From assembly GCA_045600945.1 (NCBI GenBank), contig JAZRYX010000009.1, positions 1 to 39,516 of the forward strand: a stretch of DNA of 39,516 bases, given 5' to 3'. Below are positions 31,552-39,516 of the stretch, in pieces. How positions within the stretch are numbered: position 1 is the first letter of the stretch; the number at the start of each line of letters is the position of its first letter. Position numbers and translations under genes: made by a program. Under the pieces are notes generated by a model. The model made no database searches and was not told the DNA's origin. It saw nothing but the letters and a program-made list of their open reading frames with translations. The stretch comes from Darwinimomas sp045600945. Lineage in GTDB: Bacteria > Bacillota > Clostridia > Lachnospirales > Lachnospiraceae.

Positions 31552-34500
31552 ATGGAAAATGAAGCTTATCAGCCACTGACATTTGACGCGATAAAGATCG
31601 GCCTTGCTTCTCCTGAAAAGATTCTCGAGTGGTCACACGGTGAAGTAAAAAAACCTGAAACCATCAACTACAGAACATTAAAGCCGGAGACAGACGGCTT
31701 GTTCTGCGAGAGGATTTTCGGACCGAGCAAAGACTGGGAATGTCATTGCGGAAGATATAAGAAGATCAGATTCAAAGGAAAGATCTGCGAAAAGTGCGGA
31801 GTTGAAGTTACCAAAGCAAGCGTTCGTCGTGAGCGTATGGGACATATCATACTTGCAGCTCCTGTATCACACATCTGGTATTTCAAGGGCATCCCGTCAC
31901 GTATGGGACTCATCCTTGACATATCGCCGAGAAATCTTGAGAAAGTTCTCTACTTCGCATCATATGTAGTACTTGATCCGAAGGAGACAGGACTTTCATA
32001 CAAGCAGATACTTTCAGACAGAGAGTACAGAGATGCCCTTGACCAGTACGGATGGGATTCATTCAGAGTGGGAATGGGTGCCGAAGCAGTACTTGAATTG
32101 TTGAAGGCAATTGATCTTGATAAAGATTCCGAAGAACTTCAGAATCAGCTTGCTGATGCAACAGGCCAGAAGAGAGCAAAGATCATAAAGAGACTTGAAG
32201 TAGTTGAAGCATTCCGCTCATCAGGCAATAAGCCTGAGTGGATGATCATGACAGTTATCCCGGTTATTCCTCCGGATATCCGTCCTATGGTGCAGCTCGA
32301 CGGCGGACGTTTCGCAACATCGGATCTTAACGATCTTTACAGAAGAATCATAAACAGAAACAACCGTCTTGCAAAACTTCTCGAACTCGGTGCGCCGGAG
32401 ATCATCATTCGCAATGAGAAGAGAATGCTGCAGGAGGCAGTAGATGCACTTATTGATAACGGTCGTCGCGGAAGACCTGTAACAGGTCCGGGCAACCGTG
32501 CTCTTAAGTCACTTTCAGACATGCTCAAAGGAAAGCAGGGACGTTTCCGTCAGAACCTTCTCGGTAAGCGTGTTGACTATTCAGGTCGTTCGGTTATCGT
32601 TGTAGGACCTGAACTGAAGATCTATCAGTGCGGTCTTCCTAAGGAGATGGCACTCGAGCTCTTCAAACCTTTCGTTATGAAAGAGCTTGTTGGAAGAAAT
32701 ATAGCTCACAACATCAAGGCAGCCAAGAAGATGGTTGAACGTGTGATGCCGGAAGTATGGGATGTACTTGAAGATGTAATCACAGAGCACCCGGTTATGC
32801 TTAACCGTGCTCCTACTCTTCACAGACTCGGTATCCAGGCATTTGAGCCGATTCTTGTCGAAGGTAAAGCAATCAAGCTTCATCCGCTCGTATGTACGGC
32901 ATTCAACGCCGACTTTGACGGAGACCAGATGGCTGTGCATCTTCCTCTTTCGGTTGAGGCCCAGGCAGAGTGCAGATTCATGCTGCTCTCACCGAACAAC
33001 CTTCTTAAACCTTCAGACGGCGGTCCTGTAGCAGTTCCTTCACAGGATATGGTTCTCGGTATTTACTACCTCACACAGAAGAGAGTAAATGACGGAGATT
33101 ACGTAGACAGAATAACCGGCAAACTTCTTACAAAGGAAGAGGCAGAGGCTGCAGAAGATAAAGTTCCGAGCAGATCATATCAGAGTACCAATGCTGCTAT
33201 TCATGCAAAAGAAGAAAAACTCATCACACTTCATACACCTATCAGCGTAAGACTGTTTGGTAAGGATGCAGATGGTAATGATATCTCAAAGATAATTGAG
33301 ATTACGGTAGGAAGACTTCTCTTCAATGAAATCATTCCTCAGGATCTCGGATTTGTAGACAGAACAGTAAAGGGTAACGAACTTATACCTGAGATAGATT
33401 TCCTTGTAAAGAAGAAACAGTGTAAGCAGATACTTGAGAAAGTCATCAACGTACACGGACTTCCGAAGACTGCGGAGGTACTTGACCTTATTAAGGCTAT
33501 CGGTTACAAGTATTCAACACTTGCATCAATGACTGTTTCCATTTCGGATATGACGGTTCCTGCATCAAAGAAAGAACTCATCGATCAGGCACAGGAGACA
33601 GTTGATAAGATCGGAAAGAACTACAGAAGAGGTCTTATCACAGATGAAGAGCGTTACAAAGAAGTTATCGAGACATGGAAGAAAACTGATGATCAGTTGA
33701 CAAAGGATCTTCTTGACGGACTTGATAAATATAACAATATCTTCATGATGGCTGATTCAGGAGCCCGTGGTTCCGACAAGCAGATCAAACAGCTTGCAGG
33801 TATGCGTGGACTTATGGCAGATACTACAGGTCATACGATCGAACTTCCTATCAAGTCAAACTTCCGTGAAGGTCTTGATGTACTGGAGTACTTCATCTCC
33901 GCACACGGTGCCCGTAAGGGACTTTCGGATACAGCTCTTCGTACAGCCGACTCAGGTTATCTGACACGTCGTCTTGTAGATGTATCACAGGAACTCATCA
34001 TCCGTGAGAGAGACTGCTCCGAAGGCAAGGCTATTCCTTCAATGGAGATCAAGGGATTCTCAGATGGCAAGGAAACAATCGAGACCTTAAAAGAGCGTAT
34101 CACGGGAAGATATATTGCAGAAGATATCGTTGATCCGGATACAGGAGAAGTTGCAGTATCAGCTAATCAGATGGTTACACCTAATCGTGCAGAAGCAGTA
34201 ATGAAGGTTCTTGGTAAGACAGGAAGAAATTCCGTTAAGATCAGAACTATCCTTACATGTCGCTGCGGTGACGGTATCTGTGCTAAGTGCTACGGATCCA
34301 ACATGGCAACAGGTCAGGCCGTACAGGTAGGTGAGGCTGTAGGTATCATTGCTGCTCAGTCTATCGGTGAGCCGGGTACTCAGCTTACTATGAGAACATT
34401 CCATACCGGTGGTGTTGCCGGCGGAGATATCACACAGGGTCTTCCTCGTGTCGAGGAGCTTTTTGAGGCACGTAAACCTAAGGGACTTGCTATCATTTCA

Positions 34501-35226
34501 GATATCAAGGGTACCGTTGAGATCAAAGATTCAAAGAAGAAGAGAGAGATAACCGTATCTGATTCAGAAGCGGGCGATGCAAAGACATACCTCATCCCTT
34601 ACGGATCAAGAATCAAAGTTACGGACGGACAGGTTATCGAGGCCGGTGATGAACTTACCGAAGGTAGCGTTAATCCGCATGACATCCTTAAGATAAAAGG
34701 TGTTCGTGCAGTTCAGGACTACATGCTCCGTGAAGTTCAGAGAGTATATCGTCTCCAGGGTGTTGAAATCAACGACAAGCATATCGAAGTCATCGTTCGT
34801 CAGATGCTCAGAAAGATAAGAGTTGAAGATGCAGGTGATTCGGATTTCCTTGCCGGAATCACAATGGATGTTCATGAGTTCAATGCAGTAAACGAAGCAC
34901 TTGAAGAAGCAGGCAAGACTCCTGCAGAGGGAAGTCAGATTCTCCTCGGTATCACAAAGGCTTCGCTTGCAACCAATTCATTCCTGAGCGCAGCTTCATT
35001 CCAGGAGACAACAAGAGTTCTCACGGAAGCAGCAATCAACGGAAAGATTGATAATCTTTCAGGACTTAAAGAAAATGTCATCATCGGTAAGCTCATTCCT
35101 GCAGGAACGGGTATGAGAAGATATCGCGGTGTCAAAATTGATACTGAGGTTGTTCAGGAAGAAACAGAAGAAATAAACGAAGCACAGGATATAGTTGACG
35201 AAGCAATAGACACGGACTTAGTATAA
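31552..35226 (+). CDS. rpoC: DNA-directed RNA polymerase beta' subunit
   Basis: The 1224-residue subunit has the zinc-binding CHCGRYKKIRFKGKICEKCG near residue 60 and the catalytic magnesium motif NADFDGDQMAVH. It also has the second zinc site CRCGDGICAKCYG and, after it, GEAVGIIAAQSIGEPGTQLTMRTFHTGG (trigger loop region, given in parts). ATG 31552 is nine bases after GGAG; ATG 31546 is only three bases away and less likely. It follows rpoB by 17 bases. The next genes are not rpsL, rpsG or fusA as in many bacteria. Confidence 0.98.
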   Translation: MENEAYQPLTFDAIKIGLASPEKILEWSHGEVKKPETINYRTLKPETDGLFCERIFGPSKDWECHCGRYKKIRFKGKICEKCGVEVTKASVRRERMGHIILAAPVSHIWYFKGIPSRMGLILDISPRNLEKVLYFASYVVLDPKETGLSYKQILSDREYRDALDQYGWDSFRVGMGAEAVLELLKAIDLDKDSEELQNQLADATGQKRAKIIKRLEVVEAFRSSGNKPEWMIMTVIPVIPPDIRPMVQLDGGRFATSDLNDLYRRIINRNNRLAKLLELGAPEIIIRNEKRMLQEAVDALIDNGRRGRPVTGPGNRALKSLSDMLKGKQGRFRQNLLGKRVDYSGRSVIVVGPELKIYQCGLPKEMALELFKPFVMKELVGRNIAHNIKAAKKMVERVMPEVWDVLEDVITEHPVMLNRAPTLHRLGIQAFEPILVEGKAIKLHPLVCTAFNADFDGDQMAVHLPLSVEAQAECRFMLLSPNNLLKPSDGGPVAVPSQDMVLGIYYLTQKRVNDGDYVDRITGKLLTKEEAEAAEDKVPSRSYQSTNAAIHAKEEKLITLHTPISVRLFGKDADGNDISKIIEITVGRLLFNEIIPQDLGFVDRTVKGNELIPEIDFLVKKKQCKQILEKVINVHGLPKTAEVLDLIKAIGYKYSTLASMTVSISDMTVPASKKELIDQAQETVDKIGKNYRRGLITDEERYKEVIETWKKTDDQLTKDLLDGLDKYNNIFMMADSGARGSDKQIKQLAGMRGLMADTTGHTIELPIKSNFREGLDVLEYFISAHGARKGLSDTALRTADSGYLTRRLVDVSQELIIRERDCSEGKAIPSMEIKGFSDGKETIETLKERITGRYIAEDIVDPDTGEVAVSANQMVTPNRAEAVMKVLGKTGRNSVKIRTILTCRCGDGICAKCYGSNMATGQAVQVGEAVGIIAAQSIGEPGTQLTMRTFHTGGVAGGDITQGLPRVEELFEARKPKGLAIISDIKGTVEIKDSKKKREITVSDSEAGDAKTYLIPYGSRIKVTDGQVIEAGDELTEGSVNPHDILKIKGVRAVQDYMLREVQRVYRLQGVEINDKHIEVIVRQMLRKIRVEDAGDSDFLAGITMDVHEFNAVNEALEEAGKTPAEGSQILLGITKASLATNSFLSAASFQETTRVLTEAAINGKIDNLSGLKENVIIGKLIPAGTGMRRYRGVKIDTEVVQEETEEINEAQDIVDEAIDTDLV

Positions 35227-35232
35227 TCATAG

Positions 35233-36159
35233 ATGCTATACTTTATCGTAAATCCTAATTCAGGCGGAGCAAAAGGCTATCTTGTTTGGAAGAAAGCCGA
35301 ACTCCGCCTGCAAAAATTAAAGGTCGATTATAAGGTTTTCCTTACCACGGCACCGGGCGATGCGATGGAATATGCAAGGCAGATAACAAGCGGTGATGAT
35401 GAAGACATCGTATTGGTTCCTGTCGGCGGTGACGGTACTTTCAATGAAGTACTCAACGGTGCAAACATCACAGACAGAGTTACATTCGGATATATGCCGA
35501 CCGGCACGGGTAATGATCTCGCACGGGGACTGAAAATCAGTTTCAATGTGATAAAGAGTCTGGAGGCTGTGATTACAAGGAAAAATGTAATCGATATTGA
35601 TTATGGCGTGCTGACCGTAGGTACTGATGAAGTAATTAACAGGCGTTTCGCGGTAAGCACCGGCATCGGATATGATGCCCAGGTATGTGTCACAATAGAA
35701 GATAGTATCAAAAGAGGTAAACTCGGGAAAGCCAACTTAAGCAAGACAGTATATCTGATATTGGGAGCACTTGATATTCTTAAGATAGAGCCTGTCAAAG
35801 GTCATATTATTATGGACAATGACAGAAGAGCAGAGTTTAACGATATCATTTTCATATCAACTCATAATCAGATGACAGAAGGAGGAGGAAGAAAATTTGC
35901 TCCTCAGGCTGATTTCCAGGACGGTATCCTGAATATGTGCGTCATGCACACAAAATCGAAAATCGATTTTGCAAAACTTCTGGCAGCAGGTCTTGGCGGA
36001 AATCACCTTAAATACAGCGGAGTTCGTGCATGTGATTGCAGGACAGTCAGCATACATCTTGATAAGCCGAGAACCGTTCATACAGACGGAGAAGTCATCG
36101 GTTCATTCACGGATTGTGAAGTGCACTGTGTTAAAAAAGGAATCAGAATCATTATATGA
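35233..36159 (+). CDS. Diacylglycerol kinase/YegS family lipid kinase
   Basis: This 308-residue protein has FIVNPNSGGAKG at the N-terminus, VPVGGDGTFNEVLNG (GGDGT near 65-69), PTGTGNDLARGL and a beta-rich C-terminal half with EGGGRKFAPQADFQDG. It transfers phosphate from ATP to diacylglycerol or related lipids at the membrane surface, recycling lipid head-group products. It starts six bases after rpoC with no good ribosome binding site. Its stop overlaps the ispF start (ATGA). Confidence 0.88.
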   Translation: MLYFIVNPNSGGAKGYLVWKKAELRLQKLKVDYKVFLTTAPGDAMEYARQITSGDDEDIVLVPVGGDGTFNEVLNGANITDRVTFGYMPTGTGNDLARGLKISFNVIKSLEAVITRKNVIDIDYGVLTVGTDEVINRRFAVSTGIGYDAQVCVTIEDSIKRGKLGKANLSKTVYLILGALDILKIEPVKGHIIMDNDRRAEFNDIIFISTHNQMTEGGGRKFAPQADFQDGILNMCVMHTKSKIDFAKLLAAGLGGNHLKYSGVRACDCRTVSIHLDKPRTVHTDGEVIGSFTDCEVHCVKKGIRIII

Positions 36160-36650
36160 GAATCGGACAAGGTTATGATGTTCATAAGCTCGCAGAGGGC
36201 AGAAAATGTATCATCGGCGGAGTCGAGATCCCATTCGAGAAGGGTCTCCTTGGGCACTCGGACGCCGATGTTTTATTGCATGCAATAATGGATGCCATGC
36301 TCGGAGCCGCAGCACTTGGGGATATAGGAAAGCATTTTCCCGATACGGATCCGGCTTTCGAAGGCATTTCCAGTCTGGAACTTTTATACTGCACCTGTAT
36401 GAAGCTGCGTGATGCAGGTTACAAGATAGTGAATATCGATGCAACCGTCATAGCGCAGCGACCGAAAATGGCAGCATATATAGATGAAATGAGAAAACAA
36501 ATTGCAGATACGCTTGAAATCGGAGTTGACCGGGTCAGCGTGAAAGCGACCACCGAAGAAGGACTCGGTTTTACAGGCTCGGGTGAAGGAATCGCAGCAC
36601 AGGCCATCTGCTTAATAACGGATATAGGAGAACAACATGAAAATATATAA
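36156..36650 (+). CDS. ispF: 2-C-methyl-D-erythritol 2,4-cyclodiphosphate synthase
   Basis: The 164-residue protein has RIGQGYDVHKL with the zinc ligands D8 and H10, LLGHSDADVLLHAIMDA with the third zinc His, DIGKHFPDTDP and KATTEEGLGFTGSGEGIAA. It forms a trimer that cyclises CDP-methylerythritol phosphate in the MEP pathway, downstream of IspE (17587). It overlaps the kinase gene by four bases and cysS by 14. Confidence 0.96.
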   Translation: MRIGQGYDVHKLAEGRKCIIGGVEIPFEKGLLGHSDADVLLHAIMDAMLGAAALGDIGKHFPDTDPAFEGISSLELLYCTCMKLRDAGYKIVNIDATVIAQRPKMAAYIDEMRKQIADTLEIGVDRVSVKATTEEGLGFTGSGEGIAAQAICLITDIGEQHENI

Positions 36651-38037
36651 TTCACTTTCACTCAGTAAAGAAGAGTTTAAGCCTCTTGAAGAAGGCAAGG
36701 TTAAGATGTATGTCTGCGGACCTACGGTTTATAATTTCATACACATCGGCAATGCAAGACCTATGATTTTCTTCGACACGGTAAGAAGATATTTTGAATA
36801 TAAGGGATATGATGTAAACTTTGTTTCCAACTTCACGGATGTCGATGACAAGATCATAAAAGCAGCCAACGAAGAAGGTGTCGCACCTGAAGTTATCTCA
36901 GAGCGCTTTATCAAAGAGTGTAAGAAGGATATGGAGGGGATGAACATACGTCCCGCAACAACACATCCTCAGGCCACAAAAGAAATCGACGGCATGATCG
37001 AAATGATTCAGACACTTATCGATAAGGGACACGCATATGCTGCAGAGGACGGCACGGTTTACTTCAGAGTAAAATCATTCCCGGGATACGGCAAGCTTTC
37101 ACATAAAGATATGGATGCGCTTATGAGCGGTTTCCGTGAGATCAAAGTGACAGGTGAAGAAGGCAAGGAAGATCCTAATGACTTCGTTCTTTGGAAACCG
37201 AAAAAAGAAGGTGAGCCTTACTGGGAGTCACCATGGTGCCAGGGTCGTCCGGGATGGCATATAGAGTGCTCGGTTATGAGTAAGAAATACCTCGGTGAGC
37301 AGATTGACATACACGGCGGCGGTGAGGATCTTATATTCCCGCATCACGAAAATGAAATCGCTCAGTCAGAAGCAACTTCGGGAAAGACATTTTCAAATTA
37401 CTGGATGCATAATGCTTTCCTCAATATCGACAATAAGAAGATGAGTAAGTCGCTCGGAAACTTCTTTACTGTCAGAGACATAAGCGAGAAATACGATCTT
37501 CAGGTGCTTCGTTTCTTTATGCTTTCTGCACATTACAGAAGTCCGCTGAATTTCTCGGCAGAGCTTATGGAAGCAGCAAAGAACGGACTTACCAGAATCG
37601 TCACATCAGTTCAGAGACTTAACGAACTTGAGGTAAAGGCAGCAGAGGGCGAGGCTGATCAGGCAGTGCTTGATAAGTTTGAAGAACTTAAGAAGAAATA
37701 CGAAGCAGCTATGGAGGATGACTTCAATACTGCAGACGCGATCAGCGCACTCTTCGAGATGGTCAAACTTGCAAACATAGAAATAAATGAGTCATCAAGC
37801 AAGGCTACGGTTAAGGCGGCTTATGACCTTATGGATAAGTTCTGTTACATCCTCGGCATCATTACCGATAAGAAAGAAGAGTCACTTGATGCGGAAGTTG
37901 AAGAACTCATCGCACAGCGTCAGGAAGCCCGCAGGAACAAAGACTTCGCCAAAGCAGATGAGATCCGCGACAAACTTCAGGCAATGGGTATTATTCTTAA
38001 GGATACACGTGAAGGAGTTAAATGGGAGAGAGCATAA
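36637..38037 (+). CDS. cysS: Cysteinyl-tRNA synthetase
   Basis: The 466-residue class I synthetase has CGPTVYNFIHIGNARP with the first zinc Cys and the HIGN version of HIGH. WHIECSVMS and HGGGEDLIFPHHENE carry the other zinc ligands, and KKMSKSLGNF is the KMSKS loop. A helical anticodon-binding end follows. It charges tRNA-Cys. The pairing with ispF before it and Mini-RNase III plus RlmB after it is common in Firmicutes. There is no T-box leader because it is inside an operon. Confidence 0.98.
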   Translation: MKIYNSLSLSKEEFKPLEEGKVKMYVCGPTVYNFIHIGNARPMIFFDTVRRYFEYKGYDVNFVSNFTDVDDKIIKAANEEGVAPEVISERFIKECKKDMEGMNIRPATTHPQATKEIDGMIEMIQTLIDKGHAYAAEDGTVYFRVKSFPGYGKLSHKDMDALMSGFREIKVTGEEGKEDPNDFVLWKPKKEGEPYWESPWCQGRPGWHIECSVMSKKYLGEQIDIHGGGEDLIFPHHENEIAQSEATSGKTFSNYWMHNAFLNIDNKKMSKSLGNFFTVRDISEKYDLQVLRFFMLSAHYRSPLNFSAELMEAAKNGLTRIVTSVQRLNELEVKAAEGEADQAVLDKFEELKKKYEAAMEDDFNTADAISALFEMVKLANIEINESSSKATVKAAYDLMDKFCYILGIITDKKEESLDAEVEELIAQRQEARRNKDFAKADEIRDKLQAMGIILKDTREGVKWERA

Positions 38038-38423
38038 AAACCCCGGATAGAGATCCGTCGCAGTATTCTCCGCTTGCTCTTGCATACCTCGGGGATGCTG
38101 TGTATGAACTCATCGTGCGTGAGCGTGTGCTCAAAGAAGGCAACCGGCAGGTGGGTAAACTACATAAGGAAAGTACGAAGTATGTAAATGCCGGCGCGCA
38201 GGCTGATCTTATTATGAAGATAGAAGACGCACTGACGGACGAAGAAAAAGCCATATATAAGCGAGGAAGAAATTCCAATGCCCATGCTGCTCCGAAGAAT
38301 CAGGATGTCATCGCGTATCGTAAGGCTACCGGATTTGAAGCACTCATCGGATGGCTTTACCTGCGTGGAGATATGGAGAGAATATTTAATCTGTTGGATA
38401 TGGCAGAGAAGGAATCTGAGTGA
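38022..38423 (+). CDS. mrnC: Mini-ribonuclease III
   Basis: The 133-residue protein is an RNase III catalytic domain without the double-stranded RNA-binding domain. SPLALAYLGDAVYELIVRERV is the signature with the catalytic acidic residues; RGRNSNAHAAPKNQDVIAYRKATGFEALIGWLYLRG completes it. It matures the ends of 23S rRNA. The start lies 16 bases inside cysS, four bases after AAGGAG. RlmB, also a 23S rRNA enzyme, follows 65 bases downstream. Confidence 0.95.
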   Translation: MGESIKTPDRDPSQYSPLALAYLGDAVYELIVRERVLKEGNRQVGKLHKESTKYVNAGAQADLIMKIEDALTDEEKAIYKRGRNSNAHAAPKNQDVIAYRKATGFEALIGWLYLRGDMERIFNLLDMAEKESE

Positions 38424-38488
38424 TATAAGTCGGGTTCAATAGGTTCACACGAATCAGGTTCTGCAGGAAACGGACGGGACGATATTAA

Positions 38489-39220
38489 ATGAACGAAAAC
38501 AGAATAGAAGGACGCAACGCAGTACTTGAAGCGTTCAGGTCAGGAAAAATAATTGATAAGTTATATATTCAGGAGGGGAGCCATGACGGTCCCCTTCAGA
38601 ATATTATGCGCGAAGCCAAAAAGGCTGACTGTATAATCAACTTTGTTTCGGTTCAGAGACTCGATGAGATGAGCGAGACAAAAAAGCATCAGGGAGTCAT
38701 AGCTGCGGCAGCGGCATATGAATATGCCGAGGTTGAAGATATCCTTAAAAAAGCCCGTGATAAAGGAGAAGATCCGTTCATCATTTTACTCGATGGCATC
38801 GAAGATCCGCATAATCTGGGTGCGATAATAAGAACGGCCAATCAGGCCGGCGCGCATGGTGTTATTATTCCAAAGCACAGAGCAGTGGGGCTTACGGCAA
38901 CAGTGGCGAGGACTTCTGCGGGAGCGCTGAACTACACGCCGGTTGCAAAAGTCACAAACATTGCAAAGACGATGGAGGAACTGAAGAAAGAAGGACTTTG
39001 GTTTGTATGTGCAGACATGGACGGAGAATCGATGTATAAATGCAATCTCAAAGGTCCTATCGGACTGGTTATAGGGAATGAAGGAAGCGGAGTCGGAGAA
39101 CTGGTCAAAAAGACTTGTGATTTCACGGCATCCATTCCGATGAAAGGTGATATAGATTCTTTGAATGCATCAGTTGCAGCAGGTATACTCATGTACGAAA
39201 TAGTTAGACAGAGAGGATGA
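38489..39220 (+). CDS. rlmB: 23S rRNA (guanosine-2'-O-)-methyltransferase RlmB
   Basis: The 243-residue SPOUT methyltransferase has an L30e-like substrate domain (about 1-75; IEGRNAVLEAF) and then the three knot motifs: PHNLGAIIRTANQAG, LVIGNEGSGVGELV and SLNASVAAGILMYEI. It methylates the ribose of the G2251-equivalent in the peptidyl transferase centre. The 65-base gap before it has no clear promoter, so it is probably transcribed with cysS-mrnC. The ribosome binding site is weak. Confidence 0.93.
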   Translation: MNENRIEGRNAVLEAFRSGKIIDKLYIQEGSHDGPLQNIMREAKKADCIINFVSVQRLDEMSETKKHQGVIAAAAAYEYAEVEDILKKARDKGEDPFIILLDGIEDPHNLGAIIRTANQAGAHGVIIPKHRAVGLTATVARTSAGALNYTPVAKVTNIAKTMEELKKEGLWFVCADMDGESMYKCNLKGPIGLVIGNEGSGVGELVKKTCDFTASIPMKGDIDSLNASVAAGILMYEIVRQRG

Positions 39221-39277
39221 TTTGTGGTAATATATATGCGTTGTTCGTAGGATCATAAAGATGAAACGAACTGCGAT

Positions 39278-39350
39278 GCTAGCATGGCACAGGCGGTAGC
39301 GCACCTCATTGGTAGTGAGGAGGTCACGAGTTCGAGTCTCGTTGCTAGCT
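39278..39350 (+). tRNA. tRNA-Thr (anticodon GGT)
   Basis: GCTAGCA (39278-39284) pairs with TGCTAGC (39343-39349) as acceptor stem, with T as discriminator base. The anticodon arm CCTCA-TTGGTAG-TGAGG (39304-39320) has GGT as anticodon, reading threonine codons ACC and ACU. The T arm ACGAG-TTCGAGT-CTCGT is intact. CCA is not encoded; the D stem has one mismatch. Confidence 0.95.
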
Positions 39351-39385
39351 CTTCGATGACAGGCCGTAAACCCTTATAAATGATA

Positions 39386-39516
39386 TGCTCCCCATATGGT
39401 AGACAATGGAAATATCCAAAAATCTATCATGAAGGGGAACATTTCTATGACCAAGAAAAGAAAATTCAGCAGAGAGTTTAAAGAATCAGTACTTAGAGAA
39501 CATGATGAGACAGGCA
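39386..39516 (+). mobile_element. Left end of an IS3-like insertion sequence, cut by the window edge
   Basis: The transposase gene at 39447 implies an element whose left end lies between the tRNA and that gene. A plausible end is TGCTCCCC near 39386, but the matching right end is outside the window. The element sits just downstream of a tRNA gene, a common insertion area. Confidence 0.45.
39447..39516 (+). CDS. IS3-family transposase OrfA, partial (N-terminus only)
   Basis: The first 23 residues, MTKKRKFSREFKESVLREHD and three more, match the start of the helix-turn-helix OrfA proteins of IS3-type elements, where a basic K-R-K-F-S-R-E-F-K stretch opens the DNA-binding domain. AAGGGGAA (39432-39439) may serve as ribosome binding site. 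The rest lies beyond the window. Confidence 0.6.
   Translation, partial: MTKKRKFSREFKESVLREHDETG

Noticed and set aside
32581..32940. 119-residue minus-strand frame inside rpoC
   Set aside because: It is a shadow of the catalytic region of RpoC; Cys/His-rich composition arises from the opposite strand.
38424..38488. T-box or other leader element before rlmB
   Set aside because: The 65-base gap has no recognisable stems, T-tract or conserved T-box sequence.

Overview
The window looks like a chromosomal segment from a low-to-mid GC Clostridia, most likely Lachnospiraceae. This is a family-level judgement from the style of the RpoB/RpoC proteins, the AGGAGG-type ribosome binding sites, and the gene content (MEP isoprenoid genes, Mini-RNase III, a RACo-like activator, clostridial HipA-like and DUF3990 proteins). 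Nearly all of it is coding. There is one tRNA gene (Thr, anticodon GGT) near the right end, followed by the start of an IS3-like insertion sequence that runs off the window.

Layout. (1) 1-885: the 3' part of a Gfo/Idh/MocA sugar oxidoreductase. (2) 886-3911: an AT-richer accessory island holding a DUF3990 ADP-ribosyltransferase-like protein, an overlapping HTH protein and a HipA-like kinase with an unusual N-terminal module. Both of its promoters carry strong repeats: a perfect 20-bp inverted repeat over the -10 and Shine-Dalgarno of the first, and a tandem direct repeat over the -35 of the second. (3) 3912-6244: a three-gene metabolic operon (UPF0047/YjbQ, NagB-like isomerase, archaeal-type triosephosphate isomerase homologue), a terminator, then a structured 138-bp intergenic element. 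(4) 6498-10336: a five-gene operon (CBM9-like, CmpB-type membrane protein, SGNH hydrolase, THUMP RNA methyltransferase, RdgB). (5) 10354-13278: divergent queT and copA sharing overlapping promoters; copA carries a C-terminal CopZ-like domain preceded by its own internal ribosome binding site. (6) 13280-15540, minus strand: a homocysteine methyltransferase and a RACo-like corrinoid activator. (7) 15651-19322: MATE transporter fused to an anti-sigma-type ATPase domain, ispE, and an EamA-type transporter. (8) 19460-26982: an Nramp-like transporter with an altered metal site, pxpABC 5-oxoprolinase, a YcsI protein, a GntR regulator, ddl and murI. This resembles the Bacillus ycsFG-ycsI-kipI-kipA-kipR locus with D-glutamate and cell wall genes attached. 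(9) 26999-27460, minus strand: a small membrane-anchored protein. (10) 27677-39220: rpoB, rpoC, a diacylglycerol kinase-like gene, ispF, cysS, mrnC and rlmB. The rpoBC pair is not next to rplJL or rpsLG.

The best candidates for something new are the DUF3990-HTH-HipA-like kinase island with its repeat-covered promoters, the nested copZ-like start inside copA, and the sugar-phosphate operon whose NagB-like member has lost a NagB catalytic residue. Promoters, operators and starts are read by eye from the sequence; no search or folding program was run.
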